Positions 7,736 through 17,070 of a stretch of 64,000 bases of DNA are shown here, piece by piece (position 1 is the first letter of the stretch; every line of letters starts with the position of its first letter). The stretch comes from Protula sp. h YS-2021. Its lineage: Eukaryota > Annelida > Polychaeta > Sabellida > Serpulidae. The notes under the pieces were generated by a model, which saw only the letters and a list, made by a program, of their open reading frames with translations, ran no database searches and had not been told where the DNA came from. A program made the translations under genes and the position numbers. Location of the stretch: positions 50,085,601 through 50,149,600 of the forward strand of contig OX457025.1 of the NCBI GenBank assembly GCA_949752745.1, written 5' to 3'.

Positions 7736-8505
7736 AACATACGATGAAAATGGTTCTCATTCCTGAATATGAATACAAGCTCTTGTTAGAAAAGAAAAAT
7801 GATATTAAAACAAAAGTCAATGCACTTTTACGTGGGAAACGAACACGTGAAAAGGCTATAGCAATGTCTCAACTTCTTGGCCGTCATTTACGAACAAGTC
7901 AGTCTAGGCAGCAAAAGCCCTCATCATCATCACCTGAAAAACCAGAAAAGCTAGTGTTTAGTCATTTTCAACCTATTTATCATGGAAAAGTAACACAACT
8001 TTTAGCAGAACTGAAGAAACATGGTGTAAAATGGACAGACAAGAATGAACTTGTGTTGAAAACGGGCGATATTATCACAAATTCCAACATGGTTGATTTG
8101 ATGAAAGAAGCATTGGTGGCGACAAGAAGAAAAGAACGAGCCATACCACCACATGGTTGGCATCCGTTTATCCAGGAAATTGTAGATGCTAATATTCCAA
8201 AAACAATGTTTAGTAAAAAGACCACTCGTGACGACATTACAACAGAAATGAAACAACGTCAACAAAGACAGTTTCCTGAAGGATGGGAAAAGTTTTTAAC
8301 ATGGCTGAAAGGGCTATGTTGTTGTTGTGAGGAAGATAAACCAACTATTCCTGTGAAGATCAGATGCACAAGTGCTTGTTGTGAAGGAGAAGTTATAGAC
8401 CATGTAGATCATCATCATGATGTGAAAGACCATTTGCATACTTGGTCGAATGGCGCGCGCTATCGTGAAGTATATAGACAACGTCAACGCACCTATACCA
8501 TTTAG
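7732..8505 (+). CDS. Unknown Polinton virion-type protein (257 aa)
   Basis: I do not recognise a known fold. The N-terminus is basic and helical (residues 1-55, EYEYKLLLEKK...LLRGKRTREKA), followed by a Ser/Pro linker (62-75). A conserved middle starts HFQPIYHGKVTQLLAELKKHGVKW, and a C-terminal region has a CCCCEED cluster, CTSACCEGEV and a His-rich HVDHHHDV stretch that may bind metal. Position between the membrane-peptide gene and the penton suggests a virion or core function. The outer copy is the gene into which this element inserted. The start overlaps the previous stop as ATGA. Confidence 0.7.
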   Translation: MKHTMKMVLIPEYEYKLLLEKKNDIKTKVNALLRGKRTREKAIAMSQLLGRHLRTSQSRQQKPSSSSPEKPEKLVFSHFQPIYHGKVTQLLAELKKHGVKWTDKNELVLKTGDIITNSNMVDLMKEALVATRRKERAIPPHGWHPFIQEIVDANIPKTMFSKKTTRDDITTEMKQRQQRQFPEGWEKFLTWLKGLCCCCEEDKPTIPVKIRCTSACCEGEVIDHVDHHHDVKDHLHTWSNGARYREVYRQRQRTYTI

Positions 8506-8513
8506 TTTCCATC

Positions 8514-9275
8514 ATGGAGTCGACAAGTTTTTACATTACTTTGCCTAGCAATGCGAGTGTGAACTATTATCCCAACAACAAGGCTTCGAATTACCAAATT
8601 CGTATGCCTCGAACCATTTATATGAACGGAAAATATGAAGTGGCTTTAGCTGAAATTCAATATCCACATACATGGACAACGATGAGACATGGCATGGACT
8701 ATTCTATTCAGTTTCGACAACAACCACTGACAGAGACACTTGACACTATCAATATTCCCTATGGCTACTATAGAACCATACAAGAAATATGCCAGGCAGT
8801 GAATGAAGAAGCGACTAATTCTATGAAAGATGATCTTAAAGAAGCTATTCGGATAAAGTATGATAAAATTAGACGACGTGTGTTTCTATTTCTAAATTAT
8901 GGCTTTGAAGTGTCCTTTTCCGCTGGATTAGCTGAGATTTTAGGATTTATCCCAGATCAATGGTATACTGAAACATGTACAGCTGACCATAAAGCGGATG
9001 TGAAACAGGGATTTTATACACTTTATGTGTATTGTAGCATTTGTGAGCCACAAGTTGTTGGTGATTATTATGTTCCCTTACTACGTTCTGTTGGAATACA
9101 AGGCCATGATGGCGACATTGTTATGAAAACGTACGGCGAACCGCATTATGTTCCTGTAAACACATCCAAATTTGACGTGATAGAAATGAATATTAAGGAC
9201 GACACAGGCTATAATGTTCCATTCCAAACTGGAAAGGTGATCTGTAAACTACATTTTCGACCAAAAGCAATATGA
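8514..9275 (+). CDS. Penton-like minor capsid protein (253 aa)
   Basis: The protein begins MESTSFYITLPSNAS and continues with short beta-strand-rich segments (KYEVALAEIQYPHTW, FEVSFSAGLAEILGFIPD, VICKLHFRPKAI), as expected for a single jelly roll. This protein is a standard Polinton gene placed just upstream of the pX-like and major capsid genes and forms the fivefold vertices. Length is typical. The last four bases overlap the next ATG. It is nearly colinear with the outer copy at 1-548. Confidence 0.85.
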   Translation: MESTSFYITLPSNASVNYYPNNKASNYQIRMPRTIYMNGKYEVALAEIQYPHTWTTMRHGMDYSIQFRQQPLTETLDTINIPYGYYRTIQEICQAVNEEATNSMKDDLKEAIRIKYDKIRRRVFLFLNYGFEVSFSAGLAEILGFIPDQWYTETCTADHKADVKQGFYTLYVYCSICEPQVVGDYYVPLLRSVGIQGHDGDIVMKTYGEPHYVPVNTSKFDVIEMNIKDDTGYNVPFQTGKVICKLHFRPKAI

Positions 9276-9613
9276 AAGCTTATACACACGATCCGTCTGC
9301 ATATCGCAACCATTTTCTTCGTCAAGTGGGCGGGGAATTACCAGGATTCAAAGGAGCGCGAATCCAATATGGCGATGGTATTGGTTCAATACTGGGATCA
9401 TTGGCTCGCAAAGCTATTCCACTACTTAAGGCTGGGGCTAAGATCGTTGCGCCACATCTTAAGAAGGCTGCAAAGAATGTCGCGAAAGATGTTACGGGCC
9501 GAGTAGCAGAACGTGTGTTTGGTGAACAAAAGCGCGTGCAACCGACGAAACGTGCCAGAAGACGAAAAACAGCCAGACGGATAACATCAAAACATCGCAA
9601 AGATATCTTTTGA
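9272..9613 (+). CDS. pVI/pX-like core or cement precursor (113 aa)
   Basis: The N-terminal 28 residues contain two adenain-type cleavage motifs, QVGG-E and QYGD-G. A Gly/Ala/Lys amphipathic region follows (SILGSLARKAIPLLKAG, then IVAPHLKKAAKNVAKDV), then a strongly basic tail (KRARRRKTARR). Adenovirus pVI and pX precursors have the same mix of protease sites, amphipathic helix and Arg-rich DNA-binding tail. The likely role is membrane disruption or DNA condensation. It sits between minor and major capsid genes, overlapping the former by 4 bp. Confidence 0.7.
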   Translation: MKAYTHDPSAYRNHFLRQVGGELPGFKGARIQYGDGIGSILGSLARKAIPLLKAGAKIVAPHLKKAAKNVAKDVTGRVAERVFGEQKRVQPTKRARRRKTARRITSKHRKDIF

Positions 9614-9617
9614 AATC

Positions 9618-10991
9618 ATGTCTCTCATTCATAATCATTCGTGTGAATGTAGTCTTTCTCCATTGGAATGGTTTCGCGTACCACCGACGCAAACTGCTGT
9701 AGAGAAAAGTTATAATGTCGACTATCAACCACTTACAAGCATTAGAGAAGGCGCTCCAATAGAATTCTACATTCCTGCGAGTACAGAAGAATATCTGGAT
9801 TTAAAGAACAGCAAACTTCATATTGTATGTCGCATTGTAAAGGCTGATGGAGCAGATTGTGGCGCAGATGATAATGTCTCTTGCATCAATGATGTGTTTA
9901 ATGGGTTATGGTCTAATATTGAATTGTTTCTGAATGATCGTTTGGTTTCGCATAGCAACAATACTCATGGTTATACCAGCATTATCTCTCATCTCATCCA
10001 TGATTCGGAAGAAAGTCTACATTCTGAGCGCTCTATGCGTCTCATGTACAAGGATACTGCTGGGTCAATGAATAGTCATGAGGTGAAAAGACCTAATCAT
10101 GAACGATATGTATCCGGGTTTCATGTCAATGCCGACGGCGGTGACTTGGCTGAGCAAGGAAACAATGGCTTACATCATCGTTATTTGCATACACATCTTA
10201 GCCGTGATTTTATGCTCACAGGTGGTTTAAGGATAGATTTGTTTGAGCAGGATCGTTATCTTCCGAATGGCATCAGTTTGAAATTGCGTTTTCATAGACA
10301 AAAAGATGACTATGTATTGATGGCTGCAGATAATACCTATAAGGTAGAAGTGAAAGAGGCATTTTTAACCATTCGCAAAGTGAGGGTGAGTCCAGGTATT
10401 CAGTTAGGACATACAGATGCATTGATGAAAAGTCCTGCCAAGATCATCATCACTAGAAAAGAATGTAAAGTCTTAGCTATTCCAGCAGGATTTCAGTCTT
10501 TTGTGAAAGATAACATCTTTTTGGGTCAATTACCAAATCGTATTGTCATTGGTCTGGTTCATAATGAAGCCTTCGGTGGATCAGTATTGAGGAATCCATA
10601 TGATTTCAAACATTTTGATCTGGACTATATGCAACTGTACACGGATGGTGAACCAGTTCTATCCAAACCTCTCAAGCTTGACATTACACAGAACAAATAC
10701 CTGGACGCTTTTGAAACGCTTTACAAATCGTTTGATCGATTGAATGGTGAGAAGAGTTCCATTATAAAACGGGAAGATTGGCCTAGAGGTCATGCTTTAT
10801 TTTCGTTTGACTTAACACCGGATTATGATGGTGATGATCATTTTCCCCTGATCAAGCATGGGAATTTGCGGCTAGAAATGAACTTTGCTACGGCTTTACA
10901 ACATACCATCAATGTCATTGTCTATGCTGAATTTGACAACATTATTGAAATAAGTGCAAATCGCAGCATCCAATTCGACTACCAGTCATGA
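9618..10991 (+). CDS. Major capsid protein, double jelly roll (457 aa)
   Basis: Length, position and motifs (PLTSIREGAPIEFYIPAS at about 37-54, YLDLKNSKLHIVCRI, a mid-protein DRYLPNGISLKLRFHRQ strand pair, and a C-terminal AEFDNIIEI strand) match the Polinton MCP, often auto-annotated after C. elegans F54H12.2. The two stacked jelly rolls are not provable by eye but are known for the family. It is fully open. ATG 9618 follows the pX-like stop by 4 bp, and the stop overlaps the protease start. Confidence 0.9.
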   Translation: MSLIHNHSCECSLSPLEWFRVPPTQTAVEKSYNVDYQPLTSIREGAPIEFYIPASTEEYLDLKNSKLHIVCRIVKADGADCGADDNVSCINDVFNGLWSNIELFLNDRLVSHSNNTHGYTSIISHLIHDSEESLHSERSMRLMYKDTAGSMNSHEVKRPNHERYVSGFHVNADGGDLAEQGNNGLHHRYLHTHLSRDFMLTGGLRIDLFEQDRYLPNGISLKLRFHRQKDDYVLMAADNTYKVEVKEAFLTIRKVRVSPGIQLGHTDALMKSPAKIIITRKECKVLAIPAGFQSFVKDNIFLGQLPNRIVIGLVHNEAFGGSVLRNPYDFKHFDLDYMQLYTDGEPVLSKPLKLDITQNKYLDAFETLYKSFDRLNGEKSSIIKREDWPRGHALFSFDLTPDYDGDDHFPLIKHGNLRLEMNFATALQHTINVIVYAEFDNIIEISANRSIQFDYQS

Positions 10992-11425
10992 ACACGAAGC
11001 AGATTGATGCCATATTGAGTCATGATGTCATGACCAAAGACTTGTTTCAAGGCGTGTTTGCCATGGACAAGTTACCATCTTTACAACGCGGCGCCTATGT
11101 GATCAACACAGACGATCAAGATGAACCAGGAGAACATTGGGTGGCAGTGTATTATGATAAAGACCCTGCAGAATATTTTGACTCTTATGGACTGTTACCT
11201 CTCGATGATCGTTTAGACATGTTTTTAAGAAATGACTATATGTATCATTCCATCTCATTACAAACGCCAATATCATCATCGTGTGGTTTTTATTGTGTAT
11301 ATTATATATGGCATAGAGCTCGAGGTCAGAGTATGTTTGATATTGTGAATATATTAAAAAGAAAGGATGGTGATTTTATTGTAAAGGATTTTGTACATAG
11401 ACATTATAAACCACTGTTTTATTAA
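10988..11425 (+). CDS. Adenain/Ulp1-type cysteine protease (145 aa)
   Basis: The catalytic pattern is clear: His50 followed by Trp (GEHWVAVYY), Asp65 (EYFDSYGLLP), Gln92 and Cys99 (SSSCGFYCVYY). This is the maturation protease that cuts capsid and core precursors after Gly-Gly or Gly-x. Candidate substrates with matching sites are encoded at 7409-7735 and 9272-9613. It is the last gene of the plus-strand block and is followed by AATAAA at 11504-11509. Confidence 0.93.
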   Translation: MNTKQIDAILSHDVMTKDLFQGVFAMDKLPSLQRGAYVINTDDQDEPGEHWVAVYYDKDPAEYFDSYGLLPLDDRLDMFLRNDYMYHSISLQTPISSSCGFYCVYYIWHRARGQSMFDIVNILKRKDGDFIVKDFVHRHYKPLFY

Positions 11426-11814
11426 TGGTGTAGTTAAGTTGTTGTTGTTGTTATATTAGTTAAGTTGTTGTTATATTAGTTAAGTTGTTGTTCAAGTTTG
11501 TTAAATAAAACAACCCAAGTTTCAAACAGTCTTGTTTATTGTGTTGTACATACGTTTATTTACAAACTCTATATACAAACTTTTATTTACAAACTCTATT
11601 TACAAACTTTTATTTACAAACTTTATTTACACTATTTACAAATTCTTAACTATAAACGCTGTTTACAAAGTTTACAAACACTTAATTACAAATTCTTAAC
11701 TACAAATTCTATTTACACTATTTACAAATTCTATTTACACTATTTACAAAGTCTATTTACACTATTTACATACTCTTAACTACAAAGTCTATTTACAAAC
11801 TTCTATTTACACTA
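11426..11814. terminator. Convergent 3' region with TATTTACAAAC array
   Basis: GTTGTTATATTAGTTAA repeats precede the plus-strand poly(A) signal AATAAA (11504-11509). From 11560 to 11810 a degenerate array of TTTACAAACT(C/T)TAT units fills the gap between converging genes. Each TTTATT within it is AATAAA on the minus strand, so the array offers poly(A) signals to the polB-side transcripts. Coding function is not seen. Confidence 0.6.
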
Positions 11815-12066
11815 TTAACAATCACATTCATTTTTCAATACATTCATCAATGAATGCCATTCATCAGAATCTAAATTGATATAGGTATCATAGACATTAC
11901 ATCCGTGTTTGTAAATGCTATGAAAGCTTACATAACGCACATCACCAAACTTTATCACTTTAGCAGTTTCATGTTCAGACAGTTTCAGTTCATATCCTTC
12001 TTCATTTATGTCAATGTCCATCACAGGCATATGCTGTGTTAACTCAATGGATTTGGTACCCCGCAT
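11815..12066 (-). CDS. Small PC4-like protein (83 aa or longer)
   Basis: The frame is open from 12207, but the first 115 bp overlap the conserved C-terminus of the upstream gene in another frame, so the ATG at 12066 is preferred. The C-terminal half (RYVSF..., YINLDSDEWHSLMNVLKNE) matches the strand-Trp-helix pattern of the PC4-like proteins at 2738 and 12825. It is the last gene of the minus-strand block. A longer N-terminus through an upstream non-ATG start or a frameshift cannot be excluded, because LKLEFKEHGIQL just upstream of the chosen Met looks like a genuine strand. Confidence 0.5.
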   Translation of the reverse strand: MRGTKSIELTQHMPVMDIDINEEGYELKLSEHETAKVIKFGDVRYVSFHSIYKHGCNVYDTYINLDSDEWHSLMNVLKNECDC

Positions 12067-12091
12067 AAGTTGTATTCCATGCTCTTTGAAT

Positions 12092-12433
12092 TCAAGCTTC
12101 AGGTTCTTTCCAATCCAATGCGTGCAACAGCGCGTTCCATTCCACTGTGCTGAGGGTGATGATGTCGCAGTCTTCTGTAAGCTCGTCATATTGGCGAAAT
12201 TGAACAAACACGTCTAGACCGTTCTCAGTCACACGCACTTCTAATTCATTTGAGACTGCTAGGAGAAAGCCGGGTATTCTCAACTTGTCTAGATGATCCT
12301 TCAACACGGATTGGTCATCAAGCGATAGTACGAGATACTGTCCAAAATGTCGTAGCACAATGTCATCACATAAGTTTCTCATGTATGAGAATCCATATGT
12401 CATGGGTTCATAATCCAACAAATAGTCTTCCAT
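12092..12433 (-). CDS. Small PC4-like protein (113 aa)
   Basis: Beta-rich first half (DIVLRHFGQYLVLSLDD) and second half (ELEVRVTENGLDVFVQFRQY) end in TLSTVEWNALLHALD, the Trp-helix signature shared by this element's PC4-like family. The ATG follows directly on a TATAAAAG motif, which also holds the TAA stop of the preceding gene (12437-12811). The product is acidic. Function is inferred as nucleic-acid binding or transcription modulation. Confidence 0.6.
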   Translation of the reverse strand: MEDYLLDYEPMTYGFSYMRNLCDDIVLRHFGQYLVLSLDDQSVLKDHLDKLRIPGFLLAVSNELEVRVTENGLDVFVQFRQYDELTEDCDIITLSTVEWNALLHALDWKEPEA

Positions 12434-12436
12434 CTT

Positions 12437-12811
12437 TTATACTCGGATGATGTTGAACAGTGGATGTTGTATAGCTTCTAGGAATCGTAAGGCTGCGTGC
12501 CAGTTCTTGATATCAAAGAAGATCAACTGTGCATATGGTGTATCTGGCACAACTCCCTTATAATCCTTTGGATAATCCTGTAAAACATTTCTACAGAATG
12601 TCACACGTATCTTAGAATCATATTCAGCCACCGTCACTTCCAGTTTATTTTCAAGTCTGCGTTCAAACCCAGGTTCAAGCGGTATGTTTTTAAAGTCTTT
12701 CCACACTTCAGGTTTAAACCGATAAGCAGAACTTCTCCGAGAACCCATCATCACTTCATTCCTCTCATTAACTTTAAGGTAAACACCATCGTCCAACATG
12801 AGTGCATTCAT
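12437..12811 (-). CDS. Small PC4-like protein (124 aa)
   Basis: The first half (DGVYLKVNERNEVMMG...FKPEVWKDFKNI) and second half (KLEVTVAEYDSKIRVTF...LIFFDIKNWHAALRFLEAI) repeat the strand-strand-Trp-helix pattern. The duplication within one chain mirrors the 208-aa protein on the other side of the element. The gene ends in CGA GTA TAA, where the stop belongs to the TATAAAAG box of the next gene. No catalytic motif is seen. Confidence 0.6.
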   Translation of the reverse strand: MNALMLDDGVYLKVNERNEVMMGSRRSSAYRFKPEVWKDFKNIPLEPGFERRLENKLEVTVAEYDSKIRVTFCRNVLQDYPKDYKGVVPDTPYAQLIFFDIKNWHAALRFLEAIQHPLFNIIRV

Positions 12812-12824
12812 GATTGTTACCTTG

Positions 12825-13175
12825 TTATGACTTGTCGTCTTGTCTGCGAAGCCTTTTATCTACTTCTTTCACCTGCTTCTTCAGCATTTTCCATTCAGGT
12901 ATTGTCAGCAAGATACCCTTTTTCGTTGGACGGTTTTTTCCAGTCCCCTCATCTCTGAGGTATTTGCGAATGTTTACCACGCCTTCATTACTTTGTTTCA
13001 TAATCTTGATATACTTTCCATTGCCTAGAGAAAGCATTCCATCCCACGACTGTGGTGTTGGTGCTATCTCCACTTTTAATTTCTTGATGGTAGTATCAGG
13101 ATGTTTTACATTCATGTCTTTGACTGTATCAGCAAGAGTATCCATATCCGTTGTTGTAGATCTTTTCCGATTCAT
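12825..13175 (-). CDS. PC4 (p15) transcription-cofactor-like protein (116 aa)
   Basis: After a polar N-terminal 50 residues, the segment SLGNGKYIKIMKQ...VVNIRKYLRDEGTGK...PTKKGILLTIPEWKMLKKQVKEVDKRL matches the PC4 C-terminal domain order: K-Y-(I/V) strand, (V/I)-(N/D)-IR-x-Y strand, P-x-(R/K)-KGI-x-L, then W..L helix. PC4 binds single-stranded and melted DNA as a dimer and modulates RNA polymerase II initiation. In this element it could serve late transcription or coat replicating strands. The gene starts 55 bp after polB, with its TATATAAG box overlapping the polB stop. Confidence 0.78.
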   Translation of the reverse strand: MNRKRSTTTDMDTLADTVKDMNVKHPDTTIKKLKVEIAPTPQSWDGMLSLGNGKYIKIMKQSNEGVVNIRKYLRDEGTGKNRPTKKGILLTIPEWKMLKKQVKEVDKRLRRQDDKS

Positions 13176-13227
13176 GTTAACGCTTCAGTGTTCACACCTC
13201 AACTAACTCTAAAGTTGAAGTGTCTCC

Positions 13228-13237
13228 CCCTTATATA
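13228..13237 (-). promoter_or_regulatory. TATATAAGGG box overlapping polB stop
   Basis: On the minus strand ...AGTATATAAGGGGGAG contains the TAA stop of polB (13231-13233) and lies about 55 bp before the ATG at 13175. Confidence 0.6.
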
Positions 13238-16200
13238 CTGTAATGCCCATGCGCCAACGTGGAATAGCCATCACTCATCACATATCGCTTGTCATCAAAG
13301 GGAGAGAGAGCTACTTTCCTCAACTTCTCCGAGAAAATCTGGTGGTCATGACTGCGAATGATGTGTCCTGTGGTCATCGTTTGCGTTTGATTGAACAAAC
13401 TGTCTCTGTACTGCTGATGTTTCATCCGTCTTTGACACGCGCGAGTGATACCCTTGGCCGTACGTTTTTCTTTCCCACCATATATCATACTGTACATTTT
13501 CGGTCGAAGTCCAACAAACTCTTCTATGGGAATGCCCGCCGTCTCATCTTTCATTTTCCCAAGCACTTTCTTGTTCACGTTGGAATGCAGGAAATGATCT
13601 GGGGGATAGTCACTTGTGTCGAACAAGTCGGCATCTTCCTGCATGTCTTTGTAGATATCGTCCGTTTCTATGTCATAACATAGACTGTCGGTGTCGCTGA
13701 ACAAGAGTTTGGCGTCGGGATACTTGGTCATGATGTAGTTGTAATGAAAGTGGAACATGAGCACTTTGCTGAGGTCAAGAATGGTGAAGCCGACTTGAAT
13801 GGGTTTATCCAGAAGCAGATCCACTTTGCGCAAATGTACCGCGGTTAAATCTTCGTTGAAAATTCTAAATTTGTGGAAGGAAGGTTTGGCCACAAGTTTC
13901 TTGAACCGCTTTTCTTTGTGAACAAGTTCCACATTCATACGCTTTCTCACATTTTCCATGGTTTTACCAAACACAGAGTTGTTCATCAATTTGAAAAAGT
14001 CTTTCTCAAACGGGTTCTTGGCCAACTTTCTCTTTTCCGTGTTCAAGGAGATGTATTTTGCCAACCATTTGCTCTGTGCAAACATGATGGCACGGTGCAC
14101 CTTCGTGACTTTCAATCCCAGTGAGACATATTGATGTAAATTTCTATAATGAAGTACATATTTCTTCTTGTCGCATAAGTTGGGAATGAGCTTTTCACTA
14201 GGCTTGCCTTTCATGTTTAGATCTTTCCGCAGCTTCTGACTATGTTTCGACAATTCTCCCACCTTCACATATTTCCGTTCTGGAGCCACTGGATAGTGAT
14301 TATGATGATCATGGATTGAATATGGGTATTCCAAATCCACTTCTAAAATGTACCCAATCTCGTCATCTTCATCCACATCCATAAGGTCAATGGATTCTGG
14401 CTCGCTCACCCACATAAATCCACTTTCCGGCATGCTTTGCGACATGGCCCAGCCATACAAGTTGTTTGCATCCAGGTACGTCAAGTAGTTGGTTGGTTTC
14501 CTGGGATCGTAATCTGCTACGTAGGGGTTATTTGCTTTCGCATTCTTGTGTGTGATGACAGATATTCCTCCCCGTAGACCTTGTTCAACCATTTGGTACA
14601 TGTCAGTGTCGTTGATCAACTCCAATTTCACCTTTGTCGCTTTCAACATGGCATCCCAGGACAGTTCTGGCGCTGTATAGTAGTGAGCAGGATCCAATTC
14701 ATACGTGTTGAGACATACGTGACGAAAGTTTTCAAACACGTCAGCCAGCAGCAACACATCTGATTTCAGGTACAAGTCATGGTATTCACCAAATGTAGTA
14801 CAGTGGAATGTCTCCCACACCTTCTGCGCATGCGCATAATCCTCATCGCTAATGTCTTCTTCACTGAGCAGGCTGTAAAACTTGTCCTTGGACGGCAGTT
14901 GTGTTTCAGCAAACTTGGATGGCTCGTCCACGTAATCATAAGGGTACACTCCCTTTCTCAAAAGTAAATCTTGTTGGTCGCTATCGTGAATGTGTGACGT
15001 CATGTTATAAAAGTTGTCTTTCCCTTCTGCCACCAGGTTGGATACCAACTTCTGTAGAGAAGTACTCATGAACTGATAACTGTCTGTAAATTTCAGATTG
15101 CTCATGGTGAATGCAATATATTTCTCAACGGTGTTGGGAATGACTGTAATCGTCTCATTTTTGAACTTTCCAATTTCTTCCATGATCAAATGACTGTCAT
15201 AGCCTCGTAAATTGTGAAAAAAGACAGGAATGATGAAAGAATCTTTATCTCCCTGCTGATCTTTTCTAAGTCGAAATTGCAAATTGCACTCACGATGTGC
15301 AGCTCCACGGTATTTGCCATTGATATGGTCATGATCTCTCACACGATCTGCTCCTAGAGGCTCATGACAAATGTAGCAATCTGTGGCGTTCTTATAATCC
15401 TCTTCATCTTCACGAGTCATGACCATTTTCTTTGGCTGTTGTAAACCATGCACAATACGATCACGCTCATTCACCATATGGTCTAAAAAGACTTTCACGG
15501 CATTATCTCCTCGATACACGACTGGTGCACGTGTATCATACTGGCTGACAACCACATAGGCAAAGCTGTTTGGACGATGATGCTGATACCTAACTTCTTC
15601 ATGCTTATTCGTGAAACATTCAAAGTCTCCATAAATGACAAACGGCGCTCGCTGTTGTTTGGCTACATTCTTGAACTTTATGAAGGGTTCCTTGGGGAAT
15701 GATAAACGTTGTGCTCCATGCTTGCCACACACTTCACGATGCTTGTCTAACAGATCTTGTCGCATATCCCGTGAAGACAGTTGAAACAATAAAATGCAAC
15801 TCCATCATGTTTTGATCGATAAGCCATCAGTCTGCTAAAATTCTTGATGAGGCAGTAATGCCTTGTCTTGTCATTGCTAATCAAAAGCAAGTTGATTTCT
15901 CTCGCGCTGGTGTTTCGACTCAGTTGTATGGGAACAACTACATCATGTTCATATCCAAACACGTTAATGGACACATCATTCTCCTTTTCAAACTTTGGAA
16001 TGTCTGTAATCGGTGTGAGAAATGTCATGCCTTCTACCTTCAATTCGTTCTCAAATGCCTTGTATTGATGCACGCGCTGTTGGTCATTGCTTGTTGAAGG
16101 GTGAAGGTGAGCCAGTACAGACCATAAGAAGCACTTCTTGTCTTTATTCTGAATGTTTAACACAGCCTTTGTAGTCTTTACTTTCTTCGGTAGGGGATTA

Positions 16201-16907
16201 AAACTGCTCGCTTCCAGTGGCGCTGACGTAGCTGTATGTACTTCAATATACAGGATGTTATCCAACACCCAGCCAGAGCCTTGTCGCTCATGTTCATCAA
16301 ACCTGGTAAACAATTCTTTATAGGCTTCTGGCAAGTCCTTCTCAATATCCGCTGGATTGTATGCTGCATATGTCGGACTGCTGATAAAGGAATTATCCAC
16401 TTGTTCTACCATAACACCTTCAGCATTTGGTGTCATTTTCTTGAAGCGTGCATGCACGACAATGTACCATTTCATGCCATGGTTTAACGTCTCTAGCAAA
16501 TGTCTCTTGATTCGATTCTCTTGTTGTCGCATTTCAAGTAGCAAATCCGATCCATCTTCAGGCTCAAACCGTCTTTCCTGTGCGTTTCCACCAAGACTCA
16601 CTCTTCTACCTCTGCCTACTTGTCCTGTCTCTTTCTTTCTTTGTTCTTCATGAGACACATTTTCCATCTCAACACATGCATGTGTCTCAAATGCATCCAA
16701 AGATGGAAATATTTTAATGCATTTACAGCAGAGGACTGGATCAGGTCTTTCAACACCATCTTGCACCGTCTTTCGTCTCTTGGCTTCAATCTGCTCAACA
16801 AGCTCTTCACGAGCACGTTTCAACTTGACTGGTTTACATCTGTGTGCCACGAACACTTCTAGAGATGGAAATGTCACATTGCAATCATGACAGTAGACTG
16901 GTGCCAT
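13231..16907 (-). pseudogene. polB: Protein-primed family B DNA polymerase, one frameshift
   Basis: The N-terminal part (16907-15747, about 386 aa) starts at MAPVYCHDC and has two CxxC...HxC fingers (C6/C9/H22/C24 and C60-63/H76/C78). The catalytic part (from about 15789 to 13231) has ExoI IYGDFECF, ExoII-type FFHNLRGYDSHLI, motif A DANNLYGWAM (about 14470), motif B MNNSVFGKTMENV (about 13985) and motif C SDTDSLCYD (about 13695). It is the replicative polymerase, using a terminal protein as primer. The two frames overlap by about 43 bp inside a Cys-containing segment where a few bases appear lost. No slippery heptamer is visible, so a mutation or assembly error is more likely than programmed shifting. 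Confidence 0.9.
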
Positions 16908-16924
16908 CGTTGTTGCTGTTGCTA

Positions 16925-17070
16925 GAGCTGAAATGAAGTAAAATATACGTTTCACTCTTCCTTTTATACCACTTGGATGGTGTGTTAACTCAGCAGAATT
17001 TATACCACTTTGATGTAATCAAAATATGGTGTGTAAAAATTGTTAAAATTGCTGACTCAGCAGAATTTAT
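16925..17070 (-). promoter_or_regulatory. polB upstream region: TATA boxes and possible splice acceptor
   Basis: On the minus strand GGTATAAAAGG (16961-16971) lies about 55 bp before ATG 16907, and another GGTATAAATTC lies near 16995. TTTTACTTCATTTCAG (ends 16928) is a good polypyrimidine-AG acceptor 20 bp before the ATG. ATGGTGTGTAA...CTGACTCAGCAGAATTTA units are repeated two to three times here and in the TIR. Confidence 0.5.

Noticed and set aside
9322..9600. 92-codon minus-strand ORF
   Set aside because: Shadow of the basic pX-like gene on the other strand.
15740..15800. Programmed ribosomal frameshift in polB
   Set aside because: No X XXY YYZ heptamer is visible in the overlap, and bases appear missing relative to a continuous Cys-containing motif.
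12814..16862. Several plus-strand ORFs of 60-146 codons
   Set aside because: All are antisense shadows of PC4-like genes and polB, with no family signature.
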